Below are positions 8,517-15,526 of a stretch of DNA of 64,000 nt, piece after piece. Origin of the DNA: Ferribacterium limneticum (GTDB lineage Bacteria > Pseudomonadota > Gammaproteobacteria > Burkholderiales > Rhodocyclaceae); the NCBI RefSeq assembly GCF_020510625.1, contig NZ_CP075191.1:4069501-4133500 (forward strand), in the 5' to 3' direction. The notes beneath the pieces are model-generated. The model made no database searches, was not told the origin of the DNA, and saw only the letters and a list, made by a program, of their open reading frames with translations. The stretch's first letter is position 1. The number at the start of each line of letters is the position of its first letter. Both the position numbers and the translations under genes were made by a program.

Positions 8517-10764
8517 GGAAAGTACGTTGCGGGTAGGGGTGGAAAGCGTAGTACTTCTCGTTGGTCAGGTTATCGACCCCGAAGGCGGCAGTCATCCCCT
8601 TGGCAAAGCGGTAGGACAACTTGGCATCGAAGGTCGAGAAGGAACTGTTCCCACCATAGGTATCCGGCCATTGATCGGAGTTGTCGGCATTGTTGTATTG
8701 CTTGCCGCTGTACTTGTAGCCGAGCGAGCCGCTCACCTGGTCATTAAAGCGATAGACCGCCAGCAGGGAAGCGCGCCAGTCCGGCACCCGAATCACCCAT
8801 TTGCCAACACTGGCCGGATTGAGTTGGTTCTCCAGCACTTTGGAACGGGCATAGGTCAGGCTGGCCGTCAGATCGAGGCCACGCATCACTTCCGGCGCCA
8901 CATAGGCGACTTCTGCCCCGCGCACGCGCAGCTTGTCGATATTCTGGTTGCGCGTTACCAAGCTGTAGTCGGTAAAGCTATAGAGGGCATCGCGCACGAT
9001 TTCCTCGAACAGCGAGAGGCGCAGAACGCCGCCACCGACCGCGCCTTCGGCCGTCAAATCCTTGGCGAAGATTTTTTCCGGTTTCAGGTTGGGGTCGCTG
9101 ATACGGAAGGCTCCCGTCGTTTCATTCTTCTCGGTCTGATAGAGCTCGGTTACCGTCGGGAAGCGATAGGCCTTGCCCAAAGAGGCACGCAAATTCCAGT
9201 CCGCCGTCGCTTGCCAGGCGAGACTGAGTTTCGGCGACGTACCGCTGGCCTCGCGGTCGCTGAAACTGTTGTTGCCCAGAGTCGTCGTGTAAATCAGGCC
9301 TTGTGTCGCCTCCCATTGCTCATGGCGCACGCCGGCAGTCAAACTCCACTTGGGCGCCAGTTTCCACTCGTCCTGAATGAACAACGCCTGGGTCTTCGTG
9401 CGGCCATGATTACGGTTGGTCAGCGCCGTCTTGCTGCTTTCGTTAACCCAACTGGTCGAGTTGTATTTTTCGTAGTCGTAGTTGTAGGCGTCATGATGCA
9501 GGCCAGCCGTCACCGTGTGCCCAGCCTTGCCGCCGCTCGGCTTCCAGATCAGGCGCAGGTCGGCATTGTTCCAACCGGTACCATCAGAAAAGGCAACGCT
9601 ACCGCCGGTCGCTGTGGGACTGGAGGCGGCACGGGCAATATCGGTTGGGGTTTCGTAGAGTGAAAAAGCGCTTTCCAGTCGCCAATCGTCAGCCAGCCTG
9701 CTATCGAAAGTCAGGCCGTAAAGCCGGTTGACCGTCTCGCTATTGCCCGGTGCGAAGGTCGATGCGGCCACCGTATAACGCTGGCCGTTCACCAGAATGG
9801 CACTGGTGCCGGTAGCTGAAGTAACCGTTTGCCCGGCCGCATTCTTCAGGTAGCTCTCCGCCCGGGTCGTCGAGTCGTTGCGCCATTCCCCAAACGTGAA
9901 GGCCAGCCGGCTTTCCGGCCCGAAGTCGTAAGCCAGGCGAATTTTCCCGACATCCTGCACGGTGTGGTCGATGCTGGTGGCGCCGACGATGACGCGCTGT
10001 ACGCCGGAAGGATCCTTGTCGACGGTATAACCCGAGTAAGGCACGCTACCTGCGCCGCTAGTCGCCCGCGTGGCGGTGGCAAAGCTCATCGGCTGGGCAC
10101 GACTGTCGAGGTGATTGGCCATCAGCGAAACCGTCAGGCCGCCAACGCGGAAACCACCGCTGGCTTGCTCCTGATGGCCATAGGCCGTCATGTCGGTACC
10201 GTAAAGCTTGTAGGGCTGGGAAAATGCTTGGACTCGCGCGTGCGCCTCGACATTCTCCGGCCGCCGCGTCGTCATCAGGATGGTGGCTCCGGCCGAATTG
10301 CCGGGAAGCAGGGCAGAAAACGGCCCGTAGAGCACGTTGACCGTGTCGATTTCTTCGCTGCCGACCAGGTTCCAGCGCGCCGGATAGGCATAGCTGTTGC
10401 CGAGCAGATTGGAGAGCAGCAGGCCGTCGGCGTAGACCAGCGAGCGGGCGCTCTGCACCGTGCCGGTGGTGCGTGCGGCGATGATCGCGTTGCGGTCGCC
10501 GATATAGCGCTTGCGAATCTGCAGGCTGGGCAGGTATTTGACGATGTCTTCGGTGTTGACGACGTTCATGTTGCGCGCCTGCTCGCCACTTACTTCGGCT
10601 TGCGGCGATGGATTCTGGACGACCGTGGCTGGGCGGCTGTGGCGAACTGTCATTTCAGCCAGTTCCTTGGCGTTGTCGTCAGTGGCATCGGCGGCCAGCA
10701 AGGTGCCGGAAGAAAGCAGTGAGGCAATCGCCAGAGTCAGCGGTTTGAGGCGTAGGAGATTCAT
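8491..10764 (-). CDS. TonB-dependent outer-membrane receptor
   Basis: TonB-gated outer-membrane transporter, 757 aa. Signal peptide ending SGTLLAAD, TonB box-like region ELAEMTVRHSR, plug domain (about 40-170; LVYADGLLLSNLLG, LYGPFSALLPGNSAGATI) and barrel ending in TFHGEIRVDY. The pattern GKAYRFPTVTELYQ...NPNLKPE-like (here DPNLKPEK) is typical of siderophore/metal receptors. The substrate is not evident. It lies 14 bp downstream of exbD and overlaps the BNR-protein gene, so it is part of one operon with its own energising complex. Confidence 0.9.
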   Translation of the reverse strand: MNLLRLKPLTLAIASLLSSGTLLAADATDDNAKELAEMTVRHSRPATVVQNPSPQAEVSGEQARNMNVVNTEDIVKYLPSLQIRKRYIGDRNAIIAARTTGTVQSARSLVYADGLLLSNLLGNSYAYPARWNLVGSEEIDTVNVLYGPFSALLPGNSAGATILMTTRRPENVEAHARVQAFSQPYKLYGTDMTAYGHQEQASGGFRVGGLTVSLMANHLDSRAQPMSFATATRATSGAGSVPYSGYTVDKDPSGVQRVIVGATSIDHTVQDVGKIRLAYDFGPESRLAFTFGEWRNDSTTRAESYLKNAAGQTVTSATGTSAILVNGQRYTVAASTFAPGNSETVNRLYGLTFDSRLADDWRLESAFSLYETPTDIARAASSPTATGGSVAFSDGTGWNNADLRLIWKPSGGKAGHTVTAGLHHDAYNYDYEKYNSTSWVNESSKTALTNRNHGRTKTQALFIQDEWKLAPKWSLTAGVRHEQWEATQGLIYTTTLGNNSFSDREASGTSPKLSLAWQATADWNLRASLGKAYRFPTVTELYQTEKNETTGAFRISDPNLKPEKIFAKDLTAEGAVGGGVLRLSLFEEIVRDALYSFTDYSLVTRNQNIDKLRVRGAEVAYVAPEVMRGLDLTASLTYARSKVLENQLNPASVGKWVIRVPDWRASLLAVYRFNDQVSGSLGYKYSGKQYNNADNSDQWPDTYGGNSSFSTFDAKLSYRFAKGMTAAFGVDNLTNEKYYAFHPYPQRTFHGEIRVDY

Positions 10765-10778
10765 TTTTCTTCGCTCGA

Positions 10779-11189
10779 TCAGGGATTCGGTTGAGTCAGG
10801 AAAGCAATCTTCACAATGCTGGCGCGCTGGGCAGCGGCCATCACATCGGCGACTTTTTCGTACGCCACCTTGCGGTCGGCACGCAGGTGCAGTTCCGGCT
10901 GGCGGGCACTGGCGGCGGCGAAGCGGGCATCGAGCGTAGCCCGGTCGAGCGCCTCGCCGTTCCAGAAAATCTTGCCGTCGATGTCGATGGCAAGCTGGAT
11001 CACTTCCGGCTTGTCATCGAGCTTGGTGGCGCTGACTTGCGGCAGGTCGATCGGCACCGCCTGATGAAAGAGCGGGGCGGTGATGATGAAGATGACCAGC
11101 AGCACGAGCATCACGTCGACCAGCGGCGTCGTGTTGATTTCGGCCATCGGCTGGGTGACGCCAGCCTCCTCGAAGCTTCCGAAAGCCAT
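10779..11189 (-). CDS. exbD: Biopolymer transport protein ExbD
   Basis: Inner-membrane component of the TonB energising complex, 136 aa. One transmembrane helix near residues 22-42 contains the conserved proton-path aspartate in the sequence TTPLVDVMLVLLVIF, followed by a periplasmic domain. It lies 2 bp downstream of exbB and 14 bp upstream of the receptor gene, in the order tonB-exbB-exbD-receptor. Confidence 0.95.
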   Translation of the reverse strand: MAFGSFEEAGVTQPMAEINTTPLVDVMLVLLVIFIITAPLFHQAVPIDLPQVSATKLDDKPEVIQLAIDIDGKIFWNGEALDRATLDARFAAASARQPELHLRADRKVAYEKVADVMAAAQRASIVKIAFLTQPNP

Positions 11190-11191
11190 GA

Positions 11192-11926
11192 TCAGGCCTG
11201 CCGGCCGGCGCGGGCGGCGCCGATGTCGACCAGATTGACGTTGCCGCCAACGCGCACGCCGGTCGTCAGGTAGGCGTGCAGGTCATGGGCGAAGCCGTCG
11301 AGTTGCACGGCAACCAGCCGGTTGGCGCGGGTAAAGGCGTTGTAGGCGAGCACGGCGGGAATGGCCACAAACAAGCCGGCCGCCGTCATGATCAGCGCCT
11401 CGCCAACCGGGCCGGCGACCTTGTCGAGCACGACCTGCGTCGCCCCGGAAAGCCCGACCAGCGCGTGGTAGATGCCCCAGACGGTGCCGAACAGCCCGAT
11501 GAAGGGCGCGGTCGAACCGACGGAAGCAAGAAACGTCAGGCCTCTTTCGATCCGGGCCTGGGTATTGACGATGTGCGAGCGCATCGAGCGGGTGACGAAT
11601 TCGCTGGCATTGACGCCGGCCCCGATGCCGCGGGCGGCGTTCTGCTGGTGCGCCTGCGCGGCGTGAGCGCCGGTCAGGGCCAGGCCGGCGAAGATGCCGG
11701 ATGGGTCGTCGCGACGCAGGGTTTCCAGCGCCTCGGGCAGGGAGTTGGCGCCCCAGAAACCGGCCAGCGCCTTCTCCTGCGACCGCGAAGCGCGCCAGGT
11801 CGACAACATCTTGGAGAGAATGACCGACCAAGAAGCCAGCGACAGGATGGCCAGAATAGCGGCGGTGATGTGGGTGACCAGGTCGCCCTGGCTCCAGAAG
11901 TGGGCGAGGCCCATTTGCGAATGCAT
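11192..11926 (-). CDS. exbB: Biopolymer transport protein ExbB (MotA/TolQ/ExbB family)
   Basis: Inner-membrane proton-channel subunit, 244 aa. Three transmembrane segments (about 17-37, 130-155, 175-200) with the family motifs GLTFLASVGSTAPFIGLFGTV and EALIMTAAGLFVAIPAVLAYN. It works with ExbD and TonB to power the outer-membrane receptors. It is 12 bp downstream of tonB and 2 bp upstream of exbD. Confidence 0.95.
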   Translation of the reverse strand: MHSQMGLAHFWSQGDLVTHITAAILAILSLASWSVILSKMLSTWRASRSQEKALAGFWGANSLPEALETLRRDDPSGIFAGLALTGAHAAQAHQQNAARGIGAGVNASEFVTRSMRSHIVNTQARIERGLTFLASVGSTAPFIGLFGTVWGIYHALVGLSGATQVVLDKVAGPVGEALIMTAAGLFVAIPAVLAYNAFTRANRLVAVQLDGFAHDLHAYLTTGVRVGGNVNLVDIGAARAGRQA

Positions 11927-11938
11927 GCTTTTCCTTTC

Positions 11939-12625
11939 CTACTCAAGCGCAAAGGTGATCGGCACGACCACCGAAGAATCAACCGGCTCGTCGCCGCGCC
12001 GCGCCGGCACGAAGCGCCAGCGGGTCACGGCTTCGACGGCCGCTGCATCGAGCCGCGGGAAGCCGCTCGATTTTGAAATCGCCACATCGAGCGCCGTCCC
12101 CTGCGCGCTGACACGGACTTTCAGCAAGACCTTGCCCTCCTCGCTCATGCGTCGGGAAAGCGCCGGGTAAACCGGCTTCGGGTTGTGCAGGTAATCGGCA
12201 TCGAAACGGGCGGCCACCACGGCCACTGGAGCCGGTGCTGGCGGCGCCACGACCGGCTGGGGTGGCGGTGCCGGCGGCTGCGGCGCGACGGTGAAACTGC
12301 TCGTCGCTGCCGGGCTGGCCACGGCAAGAACGGGTTGCGGCTGAATGACCGGCGGCTTGCGAACCGGCACCGGCTTGGGTAGCGGCGGTAGTGGCTTGGC
12401 CGGCTCTTTCTTTTCTTCGATCATCGGCAGCAGGCGCGCACTGATGCTCGAAGGCAACTCAATCAACTCATTTCTGACCGAAACGTACAGCATGGCGTAG
12501 GCCAGAAGGACATGGAGCAAAACGACGATAGCCGCATTGACGACACGCTCGCCGGCCGATGGCGCTCTTTCCCGGCAATCCAGCGGTGGCAAAACAAGCG
12601 CAGTCACGACGCGTTCTTGATCCAT
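11939..12625 (-). CDS. tonB: TonB energy-transducing protein (operon copy)
   Basis: TonB, 228 aa: one N-terminal transmembrane helix (about 31-50), a Pro-rich periplasmic linker (about 75-145) and a C-terminal TonB domain with YPALSRRMSEEGKVLLKVRV and AVTRWRFVPARRGDEPV. It spans the periplasm and transfers energy from ExbBD to the receptors. First gene of the minus-strand operon. Its C-terminal domain is clearly similar to that of the divergent second tonB (12736-13413), including an identical spacer motif AxFDAxYLHNP, showing a duplication. Confidence 0.92.
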   Translation of the reverse strand: MDQERVVTALVLPPLDCRERAPSAGERVVNAAIVVLLHVLLAYAMLYVSVRNELIELPSSISARLLPMIEEKKEPAKPLPPLPKPVPVRKPPVIQPQPVLAVASPAATSSFTVAPQPPAPPPQPVVAPPAPAPVAVVAARFDADYLHNPKPVYPALSRRMSEEGKVLLKVRVSAQGTALDVAISKSSGFPRLDAAAVEAVTRWRFVPARRGDEPVDSSVVVPITFALE

Positions 12626-12695
12626 GTTAAAAATACATTGAGAAACAGAAACTTAACGAGGGGCGAATTCTAAGCACTCCGCCCCGGGAGGCCGA

Positions 12696-12712
12696 TGTGG
12701 CAAATTGTCACA
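12696..12712. promoter_or_regulatory. Palindromic operator-like site between the two tonB genes
   Basis: TGTGGCAAATTGTCACA is a 17-bp palindrome with one mismatched pair, in the 110-bp divergent region between tonB copies. Its core resembles the inverted repeat upstream of the copper-type receptor at 3842-3867. A TATAAT lies 11 bp downstream (12724-12729). Confidence 0.5.
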
Positions 12713-12723
12713 GGCCCCGCGGA

Positions 12724-12729
12724 TATAAT
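12724..12729 (+). promoter_or_regulatory. -10 element of second tonB
   Basis: Perfect TATAAT, 7 bp before the ATG at 12736. If used, transcription would begin at or next to the start codon, giving a leaderless or nearly leaderless mRNA. No good -35 at 17 bp is seen; the palindrome at 12696-12712 occupies that zone, which fits an activator-dependent promoter. Confidence 0.45.
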
Positions 12730-12735
12730 GCGCAG

Positions 12736-13413
12736 ATGACTGCCGGTCTCCGCCCCTCCCTGCCCCCCCCATCGGAATGGCGGCATAGCGGTCGTTACTT
12801 CCTGATCGCCATCGCCTTACACCTCGCAGCCCTCGGTTACCCGCTGACCCTGGCCCTCGACAGGCCCGAAGCCAGGCCGCTGAGTCCCCTCATGGCCAAG
12901 CTGGTGGAAAACGTATCCGCGCCTCAGTTGACGCCGCCGGCAATGCCGCAAAAGCCGACCGAACAACGAACGCCGCGCCGGGAAAAATCGGTGTCGCAAC
13001 CGCGTCCGCTCCTCGCGATGCCAGCCCAGCAAGCAAGCGCCCCGTCGGCCTTCACGGTGCCTGAACCGCTCGTGGCCTCTCCGGCCACGCCACCCGCGCC
13101 ACCCAGCAGCGCACCGCAAATCGCTGTCATCACCAGCGCTCGCTTCGATGCCGCCTACCTGCACAATCCACACCCCGAGTACCCGCCGCTTTCCCGCCGT
13201 CTTGGCGAAGAAGGCAAGGTGCTGCTCAAGGTGCGGGTAACGCCGGAAGGCCGACCGGCCGCGGTCGACCTCGAAAAAAGCAGCAATTTCGACCGACTGG
13301 ACGAGGCCGCCCGGCAAGCCGTGGCCCGCTGGCGCTTCATCCCGGCCAAGCGCGGCGACGAGCCAATTGAGGCCTCGGTCATCGTGCCCATCGTGTTCAG
13401 GCTGGATAGTTAG
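12736..13413 (+). CDS. Second TonB-like energy transducer
   Basis: TonB paralogue of 225 aa: N-terminal helix (about 20-40), Pro/Ala-rich linker (about 60-130) and TonB C-terminal domain (YPPLSRRLGEEGKVLLKVRV, ARWRFIPAKRGDEPI). The start at the ATG 12736 is preferred; a GTG at 12697 would add 13 residues but overlaps the promoter -10 and palindrome. Divergently transcribed from the tonB-exbBD operon and probably sharing ExbBD with it. Its TAG stop codon is the first bases of the MITE-like repeat that follows, so the repeat may have trimmed the original C-terminus. Confidence 0.88.
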   Translation: MTAGLRPSLPPPSEWRHSGRYFLIAIALHLAALGYPLTLALDRPEARPLSPLMAKLVENVSAPQLTPPAMPQKPTEQRTPRREKSVSQPRPLLAMPAQQASAPSAFTVPEPLVASPATPPAPPSSAPQIAVITSARFDAAYLHNPHPEYPPLSRRLGEEGKVLLKVRVTPEGRPAAVDLEKSSNFDRLDEAARQAVARWRFIPAKRGDEPIEASVIVPIVFRLDS

Positions 13414-13617
13414 GGAGACGCTGAAATATTCGTCATCCCCGCGGCCTCGACACACCCGGGACTCCGCTTCGCGGCGGGCGAAGCGGGGATCCAGTTCGTT
13501 GATTTTTCTGGGTTCCCGCCTACGCACCCCGAGGGTACTTCTGCGCCGCAAAGCAAGTCCCCTGGTGGGACGGGGCGCGGGAATGTCATTTCCGAATAAA
13601 TCAGCAGCTACTTAGGG
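13410..13617. repeat. MITE-like repeat, copy 1
   Basis: Shares its ends and middle with 30432-30548 (TAGGGARACRCTGA, TATTCGTCATCCCCGCG, GGGGATCCAGTTC, GAATAAATCAGC/GAATAGATCAGC). The termini are imperfect inverted repeats (TTAGGGAGACGCTGA against TCAGCAGCTACTTAGGG). Copy 1 is longer because of an extra palindromic segment. It touches the tonB paralogue and supplies its stop codon. Confidence 0.7.
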
Positions 13618-13629
13618 AATGTTCTTGGC

Positions 13630-13863
13630 CGTTATCCGGTCATCGGATTATCCGAGCTGAGCGGAATCCGGAATTGACGACGGGGACCGAAGTCCCCGCC
13701 GGCTATCTTTGGTAACAAGGCTCTAGCAGCCCCGGCTAACCGTTTTTAGGCGGCAATAGCGAATTGCTCATCATTGGCAATTATGGATTTGCTTCATTAA
13801 CGTCGATCGCCTGACGAGTTGCCTGCGCACCTTTGCCCGCCCTGTCGAAACCAGTACACCCCC
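13630..13863 (-). ncRNA. ssrA: tmRNA coding piece (permuted two-piece ssrA), tag ANDEQFAIAA
   Basis: Second half of a circularly permuted tmRNA gene. Its 5' end GGGGGTG (13857-13863) pairs with the acceptor-piece 3' strand CACCTCC (13896-13902; one G-U pair), followed by TACTGGTTTCGACAGGG, the conserved tmRNA 5' sequence. The tag frame reads A-N-D-E-Q-F-A-I-A-A then TAA (resume codon GCC at 13776-13778, stop at 13746-13748), with the rightful ANDE start and AA end recognised by ClpXP. Pseudoknot-like stems follow (for example GCGGGGACTTCGGTCCCCG). The 3' boundary near 13630 is approximate. Confidence 0.88.
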
Positions 13864-13891
13864 ATCCAAAAACACTCAGCGGAATGTCCTT

Positions 13892-13957
13892 GGGTGGAGG
13901 TGAGGGGAATCGAACCCCTGTCCAGAACGCCTCCAGATTGCCGGAATTACAACCATG
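13892..13957 (-). ncRNA. ssrA: tmRNA acceptor piece (permuted two-piece ssrA)
   Basis: First-transcribed half of the permuted gene. It holds a T arm (AGGGG-TTCGATT-CCCCT, 13903-13919), the acceptor 3' strand CACCTCC (13896-13902), discriminator A, then CCC rather than encoded CCA. It is separated from the coding piece by a 28-nt spacer (13864-13891) that must be removed on maturation. The upstream promoter at 13963-13991 belongs to the inserted island, since the island repeat ends at 13959. Two-piece tmRNA is known in some beta-proteobacteria, alpha-proteobacteria and cyanobacteria. Confidence 0.87.
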
Positions 13958-13959
13958 CT
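13902..13959. repeat. attL of the ssrA island (58-bp direct repeat)
   Basis: Identical over 58 bp to 22731-22788. It covers the tmRNA acceptor piece from the transcription start region to the first base of the acceptor strand. The mismatch begins exactly where the T arm ends, so this copy is the functional one joined to the coding piece. Confidence 0.93.
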
Positions 13960-13962
13960 TCC

Positions 13963-13991
13963 ATTATGAGGGCGATGGTCCGTGCTTTCAA
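13963..13991 (-). promoter_or_regulatory. Island-borne promoter for ssrA
   Basis: TTGAAA (13986-13991), 17-bp spacer, CATAAT (13963-13968) on the minus strand, reading into the acceptor piece with a predicted start near 13957. It lies just inside the island and has the same -35/-10 and spacing as the likely native promoter at 22793-22821. Confidence 0.75.
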
Positions 13992-14071
13992 GAGGCTTGA
14001 TATTTCTAGACTTTTACCAAGTAGTGCAACCGCGAAGCTCTGCGAGTCCCTTCGAGTAGCAATGCGCTTCG

Positions 14072-14110
14072 TTTGGGACTGTTACAGGTGTTTGGGACAC
14101 CTGCTTGGGA
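14072..14110. repeat. Probable integrase arm-type sites near attL
   Basis: Direct repeats TTTGGGAC at 14072-14079 and 14091-14098 and a weaker CTTGGGAT at about 14104-14111. The same word recurs near attR (22634-22640 and 22647-22654). Such repeats at both ends of an island typically bind the N-terminal domain of the integrase. Confidence 0.5.
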
Positions 14111-14255
14111 TCAAGCCTAGCATTCTTGGGGCTGATGTATAAGACTCACCCCAATAGCAGGAAAAAAATTTCTCGCAGTGGGCATCCATGCGGTCGGTTC
14201 TACCTAAGGTTACCCACCTGAATATGGAATATAAATTTCTGAGTTGAAACCGGAT

Positions 14256-15149
14256 TTAGTTGAAGGCGAAGCGATACAGTATGAAGCCTCCGTATCCAAT
14301 TGCAGCCACTATTATTGACGCTAAGGTTTTTACTGGTGCAATAGAAAGAACTGAAACCGCTGTAGATGCTGGTGGTCTTTCTGCACCCCATGATGACTTA
14401 ACAATTTGCCCAGAAAGAATGTAAGGTAGCCAATATTGTCGAATATGGTTTAGGGAGAAAAAGTCACTGTGTCCAAGTTTGTGAAAACGGTCTTGGACAT
14501 TGTAGGTTTTGAATCCGAATGTTCCACTAGAGCCAAATCCCCAAGTTGATACTTTTGCAGCTACAGGCCACAAATCGTCTGTACCTACATCATTAAGCAC
14601 GGAAGGTGGTATTTTGGGCAACAAATCCCAACGGTATTCATCGTTGATTATCGATCCACATAACAATAGACGATTGATTATTATGTCAGGTTGTTCTGCA
14701 AGGATACGTGAAACTATATATGTCCCAAAGCTATGAGCAACTACCGCAATCTTTGCCGTTCTATTCGCGGCAACAATGCCGCGAATTTCTCGTAGAACTC
14801 GCTCAATGGGTTTGTTTCGAAAGTAAAACGGAAACCAAAATCTGATTGCATCAAAATATCCATAGCCTACTGGGAATACTTTAATGTTGCTGGTTTGACT
14901 AAGCTCTTGTGCAACTCGCTCTTGCCATGCAGCGTTTGTTCTAATCCCATGAATTAGGATAACGATCTGGTTTTGCGACGTGTTACTTTGCCCAAGCGTG
15001 AAGGCCAGTACAACTAGCGTTTCAACTTTCTCGCGTTCGAAGGGATCATTAATCAGAGCAAGTTGGGCTTTGAGATATTCCAATTGGCTCTGTGCTGGCA
15101 AAGACAGAACTTGATTAAGTAGATTGTCAGTATTTATAAAATCGCTCAT
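14256..15149 (-). CDS. Alpha/beta-hydrolase with C-terminal membrane anchor (cassette gene C)
   Basis: 297 aa. Residues 1-60 form a helical leader. The hydrolase core starts at IVILIHGIRT (oxyanion-hole HG at 67-68), has the nucleophile elbow VVAHSFGT with Ser140, candidate Asp at 191/192 (GTDDLWPV) and His227 in LGHSDFF, so the triad looks intact. A hydrophobic helix at about 275-294 would anchor it in the membrane. Third gene of an overlapping set, its start overlapping the upstream gene by 4 bp. AT-rich compared with the chromosome. A lipase/esterase effector is an attractive idea, but substrate and role are unknown. Confidence 0.72.
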   Translation of the reverse strand: MSDFINTDNLLNQVLSLPAQSQLEYLKAQLALINDPFEREKVETLVVLAFTLGQSNTSQNQIVILIHGIRTNAAWQERVAQELSQTSNIKVFPVGYGYFDAIRFWFPFYFRNKPIERVLREIRGIVAANRTAKIAVVAHSFGTYIVSRILAEQPDIIINRLLLCGSIINDEYRWDLLPKIPPSVLNDVGTDDLWPVAAKVSTWGFGSSGTFGFKTYNVQDRFHKLGHSDFFSLNHIRQYWLPYILSGQIVKSSWGAERPPASTAVSVLSIAPVKTLASIIVAAIGYGGFILYRFAFN

Positions 15150-15526
15150 TGCATTGATGAGTCTTTTATTTTGTAGTAGAGGCGAATATTTTCAGAACTA
15201 ACAATCACATCAATATCACGACGCCAGTCATGTATTGACGATGGGATTGCCTGAATACTTTCAAAGTCTCCTATTCCTCCACGAGACTCTGATTCAACAC
15301 GGAAAATTCTTACCAGAACCCCTGTCTCGACTAGTCTATTTATGATGGCAGAGAATCCCAACATAGATGATGGGATAGCTATATCAAACAGGCGTGTGAG
15401 GCTAAATACTAGTTGTTGTGAATTTTTAGAACGAGATTTACTATCCAAGAAGCCTTCAAGCCTTTGGATCGTCCCGGATTCCTCAGGGAACTCAGGTGTT
15501 AAGTAATCTAAGTTGATCGAGGACAT
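15146..15526 (-). CDS. Unknown protein, cassette gene B
   Basis: 126 aa, no family recognised. The start chosen is MSSINLDYL; an upstream in-frame start would add 15 Cys/Arg-rich residues and lengthen the overlap with gene A. It is rich in short helices and ends in a beta-like stretch (DIDVIVSSENIRLYYKIKD). Overlaps gene A by 35 bp and gene C by 4 bp, so translation of the three is probably coupled. Size and position suggest a small adaptor or regulatory partner; this is inference only. Confidence 0.6.
   Translation of the reverse strand: MSSINLDYLTPEFPEESGTIQRLEGFLDSKSRSKNSQQLVFSLTRLFDIAIPSSMLGFSAIINRLVETGVLVRIFRVESESRGGIGDFESIQAIPSSIHDWRRDIDVIVSSENIRLYYKIKDSSMQ

Noticed and set aside
13819..14142. 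Protein-coding ORF over attL and tmRNA
   Set aside because: Overlaps the structured RNA on the opposite strand; no family signature or ribosome site.
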